Below, one piece after another: positions 1-11,913 of a stretch of 64,000 bases of DNA. This stretch comes from Sequoia sempervirens. Its lineage: Eukaryota > Streptophyta > Pinopsida > Cupressales > Cupressaceae. A model generated the notes under the pieces. It was given only the letters and a program-made list of their open reading frames with translations. It ran no database searches and was not told the origin of the DNA. The stretch covers positions 222,555,353-222,619,352 of the forward strand of contig VDFB02373365.1 of NCBI GenBank assembly GCA_007258455.2, written 5' to 3'. The translations under genes were made by a program, and so were the position numbers. Numbering within the stretch: the stretch's first letter is position 1; the number at the start of each line of letters is the position of its first letter.

Positions 1-190
1 ATTTGCGTGACTAACTATTTAGTCATTTTTATTTGTATGACTAAATATTTTTTTAGTCCACAACCAAATTAGTCATTTATTTACTCATTTATAGCTGAGT
101 TGCAAAAAAATAGTAGAATTTAGCCATTTTTAGTTGTTGTGACTAAATTTTTTAGTCAGCTAGTCATTTATTTGCCAAATTCTACTAGTG
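1..190. mobile_element. Terminal end of a CACTA (En/Spm-type) DNA transposon
   Basis: Read on the minus strand, the sequence ending at 190 begins CACTAGTAGAATTTGGC, the CACTA terminus typical of this superfamily. The 190 bases inside it carry several sub-terminal copies of a short motif, in both orientations, around GTGACTAAA and TTTAGTCA, as CACTA subterminal regions do. The rest of the element lies upstream of the window. The sequence directly to the right is a LINE reading frame that runs up to the boundary, so the transposon seems to have landed in LINE ORF2. The expected 3-bp target duplication (TAT at 191-193) cannot be tested without the other end. Confidence 0.6.
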
Positions 191-456
191 TATTTAGGGA
201 AATCAGCCACCAAGACCCCAAAAAGTTTTGAATTGTCCCATAAGATGAACAAGACATTAAACAAATCTTGAGCATCCACCATAATCCTTTATATTTTCTT
301 CCAAACACAAGGTAGCAACCCCTTTAAGACTCCCCCCTTCACCTTAGTTTCCTAAATAAAAATTATATTTAGGGCCTCCCTATTAATCAACCATTTCAAT
401 AAATGACCCTTCTTAGGGGCATTGAGCCCTCAAATGTTCTATCTCACAAACTTCAT
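191..456 (-). pseudogene. L1-like LINE ORF2, N-terminal endonuclease fragment (dead)
   Basis: Translating the minus strand from the ATG at 456-454 gives MKFVR, a stop where a Trp codon is expected, then a stretch of the form NI-GLNAPKKGHLLKWLINREALNIIFI, a stop, ETKVKGG. This matches the start of plant L1 ORF2 (SWN.RGLN..KR..., then ...QETK), the APE-type endonuclease that nicks target DNA. Several in-frame stops remain, one consistent with TGG to TAG. The frame stays recognisable up to position about 191, where the CACTA end begins. No reverse-transcriptase part is present in the window for this copy. It is an old, truncated, non-functional fragment. Confidence 0.6.
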
Positions 457-1350
457 GATTTCTTAGCACACCAAAGGTGTTTGCCTCCACTTGAAGTTGT
501 AGCAAACTTTCAAATAGATTATTGAGTTCCATTCCCCAAATATTCTAATGCTATATTTGTATCCTTATTGGCATCTATTTTTCTATCATGGGTACTATTA
601 ACCCCAGTATCCAAGCTAAGGGAGATGGGTTTTTTTACCACCATTCCATTTACCCATTTGAGTAACTATGTTCCATTTTAGGCTAGAATTTGATCCCTCC
701 AAAGGGTCTTTAATAATATCTTCATCGCTTCCCTCTAAAGCCTAAAAACACTCCTTATCAATCTTTAGGTCTAACTAGGGCTATAATTTCCAACCACTAC
801 ATCTACCTATCTTGTAGGTTCTTTCACCTTAGGGGGAAAGTCAAGAAAAGGATAGTAGGCATAAACTACCCCTTGAGGGGGAGTTGGAATTTTTGACCTT
901 TGAACTAGAATCTCCTCCCCAATCTCAACAAGTCCTCAAGTTTATCCTCAACCTACCTTGGAGTTTCCAATCTCAAATTAGGGATCTCTTTCTCACCATC
1001 CTTTGGCTTATCTAGAACCTTTCCCTTCGCATTGACCTAAAGAGAGGTAGAGTCAATCTATCTTCCTTACCTATGGACTCCCAATATTTTTTTACAGTGT
1101 GCCCACTTTCCAACCCTTAAAACAATAGATAAGAAGACACTCATACTCTAGCTCTTGAATCTAATCCATCAAGACAAATTCTAAAACAATTATTTATTTT
1201 ATGGGCTTTCTTAGATCAACATTCACATATATTCCAACATGAGTCACCACTCATTTCCCTTTTGTAGCTAATGAAATTTGGATAAAATGACCCACCAAGT
1301 CACTAGTGAAATGAAAGACCTCCTTCAACCATAACTCATACTATAGTTTG
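457..1350 (-). pseudogene. L1-like LINE ORF1, C-terminal part with degraded zinc knuckle
   Basis: On the minus strand around 1240-1085 the translation reads VGIYVNVDLRKPIK, then IQELEYECLLIYCFKGWKVGTL. This is the hallmark of plant LINE ORF1: a strand resembling V.V.VDL.KP followed by YE.LP.YCF.C...GH. The CCHC knuckle is damaged (second Cys and His lost) and stops interrupt the frame. The remaining stretch toward 457 is the low-complexity linker that precedes ORF2, and it lies directly upstream of the ORF2 fragment in the right order and strand. ORF1 is an RNA-binding chaperone in live LINEs. The 5' part is cut off at 1351, where an LTR begins. Confidence 0.5.
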
Positions 1351-2459
1351 TGTAGATACCTAAAATTGTCCTAGCTTGCGACTAGCATTTTAACACTAAT
1401 TATCATCTTTCCCTTATGATTAAATAGTGTTCAATCATTTAGTTATTGTCTAGTGTCATATTCCACTACTAATTAAATTACTTTATGTTATTTAATTAAT
1501 TCACTTTATCATTAATCTTTCTAATTAATTAAATAAATCCTATTTATTTAATTATGTCCTTAATTCCCTATTCTATCCTGGTTAATTAAATAAATCCTTT
1601 TATTTAATTATGTCTTTAATTATCTTATTCCTCTAGATTAATTAAATAATTATTATTAGCTATTTAATTAACATTTCCCCACTTTCTAAATTAAATAATT
1701 ACTTTAATTATTTAATTATCCCCTTTCTAAGTTAAATAATTACTTTAATTATTTAATTGTCCTCTATTCTCTCAATATTATCTACTTTCTCAATAATAAA
1801 TAAAACTTTTTTATTTATTTATCTAATTCTCACTTGAACATTCCTCAAATAATTAATTATTATCTCATGCATCCCCACCTTGTTCGCAACAAACACTCTC
1901 TCCCAGTCGACTAGATAATCAATGTCAGTCCACTGATCAATCAAATCAGTTCACTCCCACTCAATGAGAGTTAACAAAGCAATCAAATCCTTTGACTGAT
2001 CAATCAATTCCCCATGCAAACAGTTAATTGAAATCCTGTAGCCAATTGCAGTTAGTTAACTCATTCATCAATTCCTCTCAAGGATTCTTGACCCTTGATT
2101 TTGATCATCCACCTCTTAATCCTGATAGTCCATTCAAATCAATCTTTTCTATAAAAGTATCCCTCATTCCTCTTTGAAGGCCAACCATGAATCTTTGGTG
2201 TTTTACATTTGTTCATCTTATTCATTCATTTGAGTTGAAGCAAACATAGTGCATACATAATTGAGAGCAAAGCAAGACAAATAATAACAATGGAGGTAAA
2301 TCAAGTTTGACACAAGGTAATTGCATTATTTGTTATTTGATTTCATTGTGTTAATTATAATTCATTGATTGGATTGGATTGAGTTTGGTATTGAATTACA
2401 GTTTAATGGTTGTTGTATTTAGTTCATTACTATTATGATTAAATCTTGGTTTTCGATCA
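1351..2459 (+). mobile_element. LTR (TGTAGACAC family), probably a 5' LTR
   Basis: The LTR starts TGTAGATACCTAAAA and ends TTTTCGATCA. The same ends are seen in the clean solo LTR at 43333-44726 (TGTAGACACTTAAAA...CGATCACA). The left half (1450-1860) holds five or so hairpin units of the form TTAATTAAATAA...TTATTTAATTA. A TATA-like CTATAAAAG lies at 2150-2158. A primer-binding-like sequence follows six bases after the end. Preceding 5 bp are GTTTG; no matching duplication was found downstream, so the element has been rearranged or the true end is lost. Confidence 0.6.
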
Positions 2460-2465
2460 ATAAAA

Positions 2466-2484
2466 TGGTGAACCCAACGTGAAG
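2466..2484 (+). other. Putative primer binding site
   Basis: TGGTGAACCCAACGTGAAG lies just inside the LTR end. It begins with TGG, as expected for pairing with a tRNA 3' CCA. I cannot name the tRNA. Confidence 0.45.
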
Positions 2485-5193
2485 CTAACTATTTTTTTGT
2501 AAATTTTTTAAGAAATTTTGATACACAGGAACAACACTGCATTTGACAAAAACAACGATGCATATGTTGAGAGTAACACTACATCTATGGGTATGATGCA
2601 TGTGTAGATTGTCGCATCACATTTTTCACCTTTAGCATCACATCTGGCTGTAATTAATTTTTTTATGTTGTTTTATGCTAATGTTTGCTATTTCATTAAT
2701 TGTACAGGTATGACAATGGTTTTTTTGATAATCTAGTTCATTTGAATCAATCATTCTGGGTTATCTATTCCTTCATTTTTATCGATTTCTGCATCTACAG
2801 GGTTTGTCATGCAGTCAAATTACAAGATCACAATTGTCAAAAACTCCATTGTAATCATCTATCAGAGAGTTGCATTAGTCTTTCAAAGAGTCACAACTGT
2901 TCTTACTATGCACTGCAACTGTTTGGATGTGTACTACAACTATTCTAATAGAGTACCACATTTTTCAGGAAGGTAAAATCAAGTTTTAAAAGTTTTTGTT
3001 TTTGGTTATTTGTTGATTTTAGTAGGTTAGGCTTTCAGGTACTAACTGTTTCTATCAAATTTCTGGCTACCGCTTGAAAAATAAAGAAAAACTTAAAATT
3101 ATTGATAATTTTATTGTAGCTTACCATTTAAAGATAAAATCTAAACATGCTAATGAGTTAATGAAAGTTTGATTGTCAAAGAATATATACAAAAACCTTG
3201 TGTTTTCTTTTTATTAGTTTATAAATTTTCGTTTGGGTGTAAATTAAGACAAGTGTTTTTCGTGCTTGGTGAACCTGTAACACATATGCTCTTCCCTTGC
3301 ACCTAGCATGATTTTGGGAATTAGAAACATTACTCATTCATAGTCTTGTTGTAATTTTGAGTGGTGTTACCATATGCTCTCCCCTCACGACTCCTAAGAA
3401 CAATCTTCGGGATAAAAAGGTACACCATATTCTTTTATTTTAGTAGGAGATCTACCTGGGGGCCTCATCACCCTAGGGTTTGATCTCAACTGTTGTGTTT
3501 AAGCATGGTATATAAAAGAGGGGAGAACAAAAGTTGTAGCCTAAGGTGTGGCCAACATCCTTCAAGCCAAGCCCCATGACCCTCAATCTATCGAGATAGA
3601 GAGGTGAAGAGTAGAGAGGAGACCCTTCTCGACTCGAGCATATCAAATAGGCTCACTGTCCACTAATTTTTCTACTACGAACCTTGTAAAAATTATAAGC
3701 CTAAGAGTCTTTTTTTCCATCAGCTTATATCAGTGCAACATGAAAGTATCAATGTGTGAAGTTACTTGCTATGTGTCCACCCTTGTTGAGGTGTCAATAA
3801 CCCCCTGAAAGGAACTTTTCCTTCCAAGGTAAGCTGTCAAGGTGGTACATGACCTTTGCATACTCTAGTCATCCATTCATTGGAAGGTATTTTGGAGTGG
3901 GCCTAATATAAGATGATAAACCCGATCTACCCACTAGATAGGTTGTGTATCTATGATATGCTTTTATTGTCAATACCAATAAAACCAATTAGTGTGATCT
4001 TGTGGAAGAAGACATACAAATTTTTTCTTTGTCACCAAAAGTCAGAGTCACAACTATTCTTGTCTGCTATATATAGTTTTTTGTGTTTTTACAAGTGTCT
4101 TGAGTCAAAAACTGAAAATATAAAAGTCATAGAGGAGATTGTTATTCAAACAAAATCCAGTGCACAATTGTTAAATTGTGTGCCTCAACTATGTTTTTTT
4201 AACACAAAAACTGTGCAATGCATTTGTTAATTCTTGTAACACATCTGCCTTTGTTAGAAAATTGCAATTATCTCTATTTGCAATACATTTGTCTAAAACT
4301 GAACTACATCTGTGTCTAGAAACTTTAGTAGAGTTAGAAACTCACAACTATTTAAATTAACAATGCATGTGTGTTTGTGTCGCAATTACTAAGTTTTACA
4401 ACACATATATTGTAGTCTACGATGCAATTATCTGCTTATGTACTGCCTTTGTTAATATTTGTATTGCATATGTCTTATTCTCTACTGCATCTGTTACACT
4501 GATAAATCAAAGTCTATTTCAAATTGTACATAACACTGATTTTATTTTACACAAAGACCAATATCAAAACAAATTCTTTTTTCAATGTTTATCTTGCATT
4601 TTCAACAACTTTCCAGTTTTACCTAGATTTAAACTTGCATCCTTAGTGTCATCTCAAGTATTAGAATTTTGTATTAGCATCTTAAAATCATAAAACAAAA
4701 CAAATTTAGTGATTAGTCTAGAGTCATCTCTTTAAAGTCTTGAAACCTCGTATTTTTCCAAATTTATCCTATCAACAAAGTAGGGTTTTAACTCACAAGT
4801 CTAGTTGAAATTCAAATTTTTATCAAACATCATCATTTGTCCTTCTTTGAGGTTTAGGAATTTTCATTAGATTACGTTAGTCCTTCAAAAAAATTGTCAA
4901 GTACTCTCCTTTTAAGGTCAAAAGTCACAAAAACTAAGATCTTAGCATTTGCAAAATCTTTTTAGAAAATCCCAAAACATAGATTAATTTCTCATGCTAG
5001 TCTTACTTTCTTTCCAAAAAGTCAAAACCCAAAAACATAGATTAAACTTCATAGTAGTCTTACATTCACCCAAATTTAAAAAAAAAAACAAAAACATTTT
5101 AAAATCCAAAATTCAAAAACATCGAAAAGACAAAAAAATCTCAAAAACGCCAAAATATCCAAAAAATTCAAAAAAGTCAAAATGTAATATTTT
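2485..5193 (+). other. Long untranslated leader of the LTR element, with possible insertion
   Basis: No coding region is credible here. Two blocks (about 2530-2950 and 4160-4510) are rich in loosely repeated words such as ACACAT, TGCATCTG, CTGCATTTG and CAATGCAT, as if from one old low-complexity leader. The block between them (about 2970-4150) is different and contains a TATA-like TATATAAAAG at 3509-3518 followed by purine-rich sequence, so it may be a separate inserted LTR. Its limits are not visible. From about 5050 to 5190 the leader becomes very A-rich just before the gag start. Confidence 0.35.
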
Positions 5194-6224
5194 ATGGTTG
5201 TCACACGCTCCCAGAGAAAACAAAAAGGGATGGATTCTGCATCTAACCATGTGTACAACCCCATTAGTGACATGTACTTTGAGGCAACCTCTAATGATCA
5301 AATAAACTTACAGTCACAAATTCTACCTTCATTTGGCAACTATACCTTACATGAAGTAGAACAAGGGCTAAAAAAATGTTTCACAAGATCCTAGGATCTT
5401 ATGAATCATGGATGAACTAATAGTCACAGAACCTAATAAATATTTCTTCACACTTGCACAAAGTGGAGCTCAACTTCCAACTGACTTCAACATCTCCACG
5501 GCCATAGGGGAAGCACCAAGCATAGTGTCACATGGATAAGGTGTCATTAATCAACCAACATCAACACCTAACACATCGTCATAGCAATTGAACACAAGGT
5601 TTTCAGCTATTCAAACTTCACACTTTACATCAACTGTTAACATCCCACCAACACCCACCTTTGAAAAATAGAAATCAAATCCATTTGCTTCCACCTCTCA
5701 AATTGCAATACAACAAACTAACACTACACTTGTAGCACATAAACTCACCCATCAAAACTCACCTAGTAAAATATGAAGGACAAGCCCTTCGTTCTCAATA
5801 CCGTAAGTGAACACAATGTCCACTTTGCAGAACACAAATGTACCTTTAGCATAGACTAGATCTTTTTTAGAGAAATTTAAAATACCAACTTCAATCCACC
5901 ACGACAACAACAACCAACTAATCATGGTTCGACTTTCGCATCTAGTTTCAATAAACCTCTACTACAATTTAATCCTCATCCCACACTCACATCACACTTT
6001 CAACAAAACACCCCACCCATGCAACAACATCACTTTGGTACAATTCAAACATGCATGAATACACTTCCAACTCATATCATCAGAACACCAACCCATTTGG
6101 AAACCCTTCACAAGGTTTGACACAATGTTTGCAATCAAACACAACTCTTGCAATACCATTGTTGATGGATCTTCTAGCTCAATAGCTACAAACAAACTAC
6201 AACAACAAATGTCAAATATGTAGG
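5194..6224 (+). pseudogene. Gag N-terminal remnant of the 1351-7046 LTR element
   Basis: The frame opens with ATG at 5194 and reads MVVTRSQRKQKGMDSASNHV, resembling the basic MVVTRS start common to Gag of Athila/Tat-type plant Gypsy elements. It stays open for 66 codons, then runs on with stops and Gln/Asn/Thr/Pro-rich text to about 6200, where a second LTR starts. There is no protease, reverse transcriptase or integrase between the two LTRs, so the element is internally deleted or a large non-autonomous derivative. Gag in live relatives forms the virus-like particle. The assignment rests on the N-terminal motif and on position only. Confidence 0.4.
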
Positions 6225-7046
6225 TGTAGACACCTAAAAATATCTAGAATATATTTCACGTGCATGATTTTGCTTACTAACACCATTTCTAACATAATTT
6301 ACCTAATTCCTCTATTTGATTAAATAATGTTTAGTTATTTAGTTAAATTCATTTTATTCTCCTATTAATTAAATAACTAAGGTTATTTGATTAATTCATC
6401 ATAATTCATCATCTTCTCCCCTTTTGATTAAATAATGCCAAATTATTTAAATAAATGCTAACAATTTCACTTGATTAAATAATTCCAATTATTTAATTAA
6501 AACTCTTAATTCTTCCAACTTGCACAATTAAATTACTTTCATAAATTATTTAATTACCTAATTTTCCTCTGGAACTCTCCAACTTGCACAAAGAATATTC
6601 CTGATGGAATATTCCCTTTTCAAATTCAAATTCTTCCCTCCAACGTGAAATATCTTCAACCTCTTCTCCATGAATTAAGGGATCTTGTTGGAACTCTCAT
6701 GGATTGTGAACCCTTGATCTAATCCTTGATCCATGTCTCATGAATTATCAACCACTCGATCAATCCTTGATCCATGTCTTCATCTCTCATTCGATTTCAT
6801 TCATTGATCCTCTAGCTCCATCTTGACCATTGATCATAATCCAAGAAATCTATAAATACTTCACCATTTAACATGAATTCATCCACAATCTTCATATCAA
6901 AGTTATTCTCTCAAATTGATTACTCATTTGTGAGCAATTTGAGTGCATCTTTTGTGAATCAACCTTCATTTTCAATCAATCTTTTGCAACAACAATGGAT
7001 AATGCATAAAAATGAGCAATCCACATCCACATCCACTCATTATGCA
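6225..7046 (+). mobile_element. LTR of the TGTAGACAC family, cut at its right side
   Basis: It starts TGTAGACACCTAAAAATATC and has the same plan as its relatives: an AT-rich part with hairpin units of TTGATTAAATAA and TTATTTAATTAA (6318-6510), paired GAATATTCC sites (6594-6602 and 6607-6616), and a TATA box CTATAAATA at 6850-6858. It lies directly after the gag remnant, as a 3' LTR would. It stops at 7046 where another copy of the family begins, so the second copy probably inserted into it. Confidence 0.55.
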
Positions 7047-8061
7047 TGTAGACACTTAAAAATGTCCTGAATGATACAACACACTTGAATTTGATCACTA
7101 ACATAATGTTATCCTAAAATTCATCTTCTTTTGATTTGTTTGATTAAATAAGCCTAGTTATTTAATTAAATGCATCACTTTTATCTATTAATCTAATTGA
7201 TCTTATTAGATTAATTCACCCCCTTTCGCATTCATCTCTCATCCTGTTTTATTGAATAAATCAAATTATTTAATTTAAACCCCCTAAGTCCTCTCATTTA
7301 ATTAAATAATCATATATTATTGAATTAAATGTCATTTGCTTCCCCCTCTCTCATTAAATAAATAAATTATTTATGGACATCCTCGCATTCCTCATCTTGC
7401 ACAATTAAAACTTAGTTTTAATTACTAATTACTAATTTTCCTCACCCATGCACTTGCATAGGGAATATTCTCCTATTTGGCTCAAAAAAGGAATATTCTT
7501 TCCTAACAAACTTTGTAAAAAACTTTCAAAGTTGTTAGAAAGTGTTTTTGTTTGAATCATTGTGAGCCCTTGATGCTTTCTTTGATCCATGTGATCTTTG
7601 ATTCTCATTCATTGATGAGAATCCTTGATCCATGCCTTCACCCTTGATTCCATCTTGACCATTGATTCTTCATTTGCTCTCCTATAAATACTTCACCATT
7701 TGGAGAGAAATGGATCCACTTCATTAGAGTAAAGTTATGTTGCCCATTTGAATACTATCTCTATTCATACTTGCACCATTATCAAGCTATTTTTCATCTT
7801 TTCATTCACCCATGGCATCATTTTATCATCCAAGGGATTGGGAAAGGGTTGCCATTCCACATCAATGTGACACCACTCTCCTAATGGGATAAGGTTTGGA
7901 TTTCTAGATTATGGTTCTTTTAAGCTTTCATGTTTAGTTTAATGGTTTCTTAGTTTTTGATACTTTTGAACATCTCATTGGGATCATGGCTTAGTGGATT
8001 AAATATAGTTTAAATTCATTTGGATCTAGAGTATTTAATTCATACTATGACTATGATCACA
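7047..8061 (+). mobile_element. LTR of the TGTAGACAC family (full length or nearly so)
   Basis: It starts TGTAGACACTTAAAAATGTC at 7047 and ends TATGATCACA at 8061. Both ends match the solo LTR at 43333-44726. Hairpin units of TTTAATTAAATAA lie at 7135-7340, GGAATATTC at 7462 and 7490, and TATA box CTATAAATA at 7682-7690. Downstream text around 7850 (GGGAAAGGGT, then TTCCACATCAA) also matches the 43333 copy. Left flank is ATGCA; right flank AATAC does not match, although ATGCA occurs 12 bases further on. So I cannot call a clean solo insertion. Confidence 0.6.
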
Positions 8062-9643
8062 AATACTCCATTGATGCATTTATTGCAGTACCCATTTAAT
8101 TTGAAAACTTTGAAAAGGTGAGAGATCTCTTGGTCAATATGTTCAACACAAATGTGATAAACCCTAGTGACCACATTATTCCATTTTTATCTTAATAACA
8201 TTTATTTTTAACGTCTTTTTTTCTTTCTCTTTAACTTGTTTACTCTCATCCTTGATAAAATTTTCATATTATTTATTACATTTCTTGAATAATATTGTTC
8301 TCTACTATTAAATTTTTAAATCTTTCTTTCTTCCATATTTATAAAATTTAAATATTACAATTCCCTTTTCAATAATTATATAATTTATAACATAACATGA
8401 TTTTAATATCTCAAACTTTTAATTGTTATAATTTAATGAAATTTATTATGATCCGCATTTTTCACACCAATATATAAGATGGTACCAATTCAATTTTCTA
8501 ATATTTGAAATCTAACACATATTTTAAGATAATATATATGATAATTTAAAGAAGAGAACATATATACTCTAACATTGTTCTTAGGCCTTAACATTATATA
8601 TAAATCTTTGTACTCATGTGATCATTGTTAATTAATCATTATATTTATTCGTTCTCTCTCTTGCAACAAGCCTTTTCCTTATTTTTTAATCCCTTTCTAT
8701 ATTCTTTCATATATACTTTCACACATTTTTCTCTTTATTTCTCATCATTTATGTAACTAAGAACATATTAAAAACTATAGCTTTTGGGTAATTTATATTC
8801 TTTCATATATATCATGATTATTTTTTTATATATTTAATGTTTAGAGGTAAATATTTTATATTTTGTGTTTTGTTCCTCCCTTCTTTATCTCTTGTTTTCT
8901 ATTCCATCTTTTCATTTCTTTTCATTCAGTTCTTTTAAAGTTGTCAAATTTGCAATTTGAATCATAATTCACTCATCTTGATGATAGATCACTAAGTGTC
9001 ATATTAAATATTGATTAAAAAATGCACATAATTGAATCCAAAAGCACTTGAATCACTCTTCATATACTTCATGATTCTAATCCAAATACTCATGAAGCAA
9101 CTAATATTAAAACAATCAATATCAATCTCATTGAAATCACATGTTATGACAATCAACCTAATTTTTCCTCACATTATACATCCAATCTTTCTTCTCTAAA
9201 GTATCACTAAGTTTAGTAATGGAACCACATAGATTGGGTGCAAGTTCCTTCCGCATGAGATGTATTAGGATCCCTTCTCGACAGACCTTGTAATTAGATG
9301 TGTGAAATACAATGAGAGAAAGATACAACCACATATAAACCTCATATAATACATAATTAGATCTTTATATTATTGAAATGCAAGATCAATCAAAATACCT
9401 CTAAAAATGACACTTTATAAACAATGTATATATAGTAACATTGCCCATACCTCCTCCAAAAAATACTTAACCAAAACACTCCTAAACTTTATATATAGTA
9501 TGATTACACAATTTATTTATTATTAAGAACAATAAAAAAATCACCAATAATTTAGAATAAATTTGATCATAATTAGTTAAAATCAACCTCTCTCAAATGT
9601 AAGCTTCAAAAGAGTTTTTTAACTTCAACAAAATGTCACAAAA
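8062..9643. other. AT-rich DNA, no feature recognised
   Basis: There are no open frames with coding character, no LTR ends, and no repeats shared with other parts of the window that I could see. Runs of A and T dominate, especially at 8200-8900. Confidence 0.5.
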
Positions 9644-9645
9644 TA

Positions 9646-10060
9646 GGGGAGAGGGCTAAATAGTGGTGTGAGTACCAATAGTTGTCATAGTACATGTACA
9701 TTCAAAACCCAATATTTTAAAAGTATGGAACTAATAATTGTAAGAGAGGAGGCAATAGTTGAACAAAATATGCCCATTACATTCAAAAAACAACAAATCA
9801 TATGATGCCACATTGACCCACTAAAAAACATGACTTAATGCACCACTATTGGTCTAACTTTTTTTGGGGGTCTATTATGACCCCTCAACAAAAAACATGT
9901 TGATGACACCTTTTTTCTCGGTCTATGCGGGAGAAATGAAATATTTGAATTGTCCACGTCCTTGGCCACTCAGGGATATAATTTTTTAATGTCAATATTG
10001 CATGTTCATTGCTACGTAGACCCATAAAGTTAAGGTGCACCACTATTGGGCACTCTCCCC
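9646..10060. mobile_element. MITE-like element with terminal inverted repeats and TA flanks
   Basis: The left end GGGGAGAGGGCTAAATAGTG and the reverse complement of the right end GGGGAGAGTGCCCAATAGTG pair as roughly 30-bp imperfect terminal inverted repeats. Each end is flanked by TA (9644-9645 and 10061-10062), the target duplication of Tc1/mariner-type elements. A copy of the subterminal motif GCACCACTATTGG also occurs inside at about 9840. There is no transposase, and the length is 415 bp, so it would be non-autonomous. The termini differ from the Stowaway consensus, so I leave the family open. Confidence 0.5.
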
Positions 10061-10319
10061 TAGCTTTTAAAAAACCATTTGTAAAAAATAATCCTTCAAA
10101 AATGCTTATTACACTATGATGCCCACTTCCATTCCAGTGGTATTGAACTATATATAATAATGAGATATCATTAAGAAAAAGTGAAGAGCCAACTAAGGTT
10201 CCTTTTTATATATCTAAAGTATCTTCAGAGATATATTTTTTAAAACAACTTTACCCATTCGCTTTAAATATCCCACCACTCAATAACGCATCTTAGCCTC
10301 ACTTTATACATGGGTCAAA

Positions 10320-10690
10320 GAGTCATATTTAAAACATGAAAAAAATGTGGGTCCCGCCTAGTTGAACACACACGTCCCACGTGTAGAATATTGAGATCCT
10401 TTTGTGCACGCCTCCAACCGCATCAGATTCTCCGCATAGATTGAGCCGCCCAAACTGTACCTGCTGGTCAATGGGCCCCACTTCATTGACCGCCGACAAC
10501 AGACATCCAATGAAAAAATTACAGCGAGGAGACCAAGCGACGTTCAAGGGCGGCGCCGTAGCCCCAGACCTGCGGCTCTTTCTATTGGAGGGGCTGCCCG
10601 GGTTCACCGTGCTTTGTTTGAGGGAAAAGACCGGGCCGCCTGACTTTCCATTGGCTAATTGCTCATCATTAATTATCATTGTTTTTTAAT
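10320..10690. promoter_or_regulatory. GC-rich island with clustered plant promoter motifs
   Basis: This 370-bp stretch is far richer in G and C than anything near it. It contains a G-box (CCACGTGT, 10378-10385), a DRE/CRT-like core GCCGAC next to TTGACCG (W-box core), one CCAAT and two ATTGG motifs, and several GGGCCC/GGCGCC words. TATA-like sequences lie on both sides: GTATAAATA near 10739 (plus) and, on the minus strand, ATGTATAAAG near 10300. Overlapping frames of 95 and 116 codons are open on both strands but look like by-products of base composition. It may be a stranded promoter or 5' end of a lost host gene. Direction is undecided. Confidence 0.4.
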
Positions 10691-11040
10691 AGAATAGTAT
10701 AGTTATTATTATTGTAGACTAATTATTGACAATATATAGTATAAATATGTGGTAAGATTGAATATTATAAGCACAAGTGTTATAATACAAACGCAACTAC
10801 TCGCTTCTATTGTATTGTTCAAGTGTGAAGGTTTGGTGGATGCGTATATGCAAACAAGTTTTGAACCTTTATAACTTGGCATTTGCTAGTGTATCATGAC
10901 CCTATTCTTTCACTTTTATTTGTTGGGATAATGCTATCTTGTTTAGTGCTTTAGATCTTCTATAATAACCTCATTTTTTTTATTAATATAATATACCATG
11001 TCAATTAATATGTTAGTTACATTATATTTATACATTATTA
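10691..11040. other. AT-rich DNA beside the GC-rich island
   Basis: A TATA-like GTATAAATATG lies near 10739-10750. No coding frame follows it. Nothing else is recognised. Confidence 0.35.
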
Positions 11041-11140
11041 TATTGGTAAACAATCAACAATTATACCCCAATGGGGTTTGAACCTTGATGACAAGAACAA
11101 CAACACAACAACTTAACCATCACACCATGCCACTATTGGC
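11041..11140 (-). mobile_element. SINE-like fragment with tRNA-type promoter boxes
   Basis: On the minus strand the text reads TGGCATGGTGTGATGGTTAAG (A-box region, about 11115-11132) and then GGTTCAAACCCC (11084-11073), a near-perfect B box. The same pair occurs on the plus strand at 36411-36470 in otherwise different surroundings, so this is a dispersed family. Ends, tail and target duplications are not defined. Confidence 0.35.
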
Positions 11141-11216
11141 ATTATAATAAACAATTTAATATAAATATAAATATATTAATTATTAAAGATATCAAGTTTA
11201 CACAATCCATTTTGTT

Positions 11217-11868
11217 TTTGCAGTATAATTTCTGGATTTGATTGTGTTTTTGTTTTCATCAACGTTTCAAATCACCCTCCATGATTCATTATCAAGATAA
11301 GAGAGAGCTAAAGACAAAAATGATAAGTTGCAGACCAAGAAGAGCTAAAAAGAGAGAGAGGGAGAATGGGAGGAGGACCAAAGTTCAAGGACAAGGGTTG
11401 ATAAGACAAAAAACAAAAAACAAAAATAAAAATAAAATAAACTACAAGAGGAAGACAAACTAAGAGACACAAAGCAAAAGAATTAAAGACAACTAAACTA
11501 GAAAACACAATTAGATAGAAGGAAGACTTTTAATATGAATATTAAGATTAAAAGAGGAGAGCATTTAATCTTAATCTTAAGATTAAGATTAGAAAAGATT
11601 AATCTTAATCTTAGAGCTTTTTATTTTTGAAGTATTCATTTTCTCTTTCCTTGTGTTTGTATTTTAGGATTTCTTTGGTTATTTTTGTCTTTTATTTTTA
11701 ATTTGCTTTAGTTCTATTTAACTTATCTTTTTGTCTTAAATGCTCTCCTCTTTTAATCTTAATATTCCTATTAAAAGTCTCCCTTCTATCTAATTGTGTT
11801 TTTTAGTTTAGTTGTCTTTAATTCTTTTGCTTTGTCTCTTAGTTTGCCTTCCTCTTGTAGTTTTTTTA

Positions 11869-11913
<45 letters not shown>

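Noticed and set aside
7042..8077. ATGCA on both sides of the 7047 LTR as target duplication
   Set aside because: The right ATGCA is 12 bp beyond the LTR end defined by the clean copy at 43333-44726.
10329..10689. Overlapping frames of 116 (minus) and 95 (plus) codons
   Set aside because: Both arise from GC-rich sequence that lacks stops on either strand. No recognisable protein motif, and no conserved partner.
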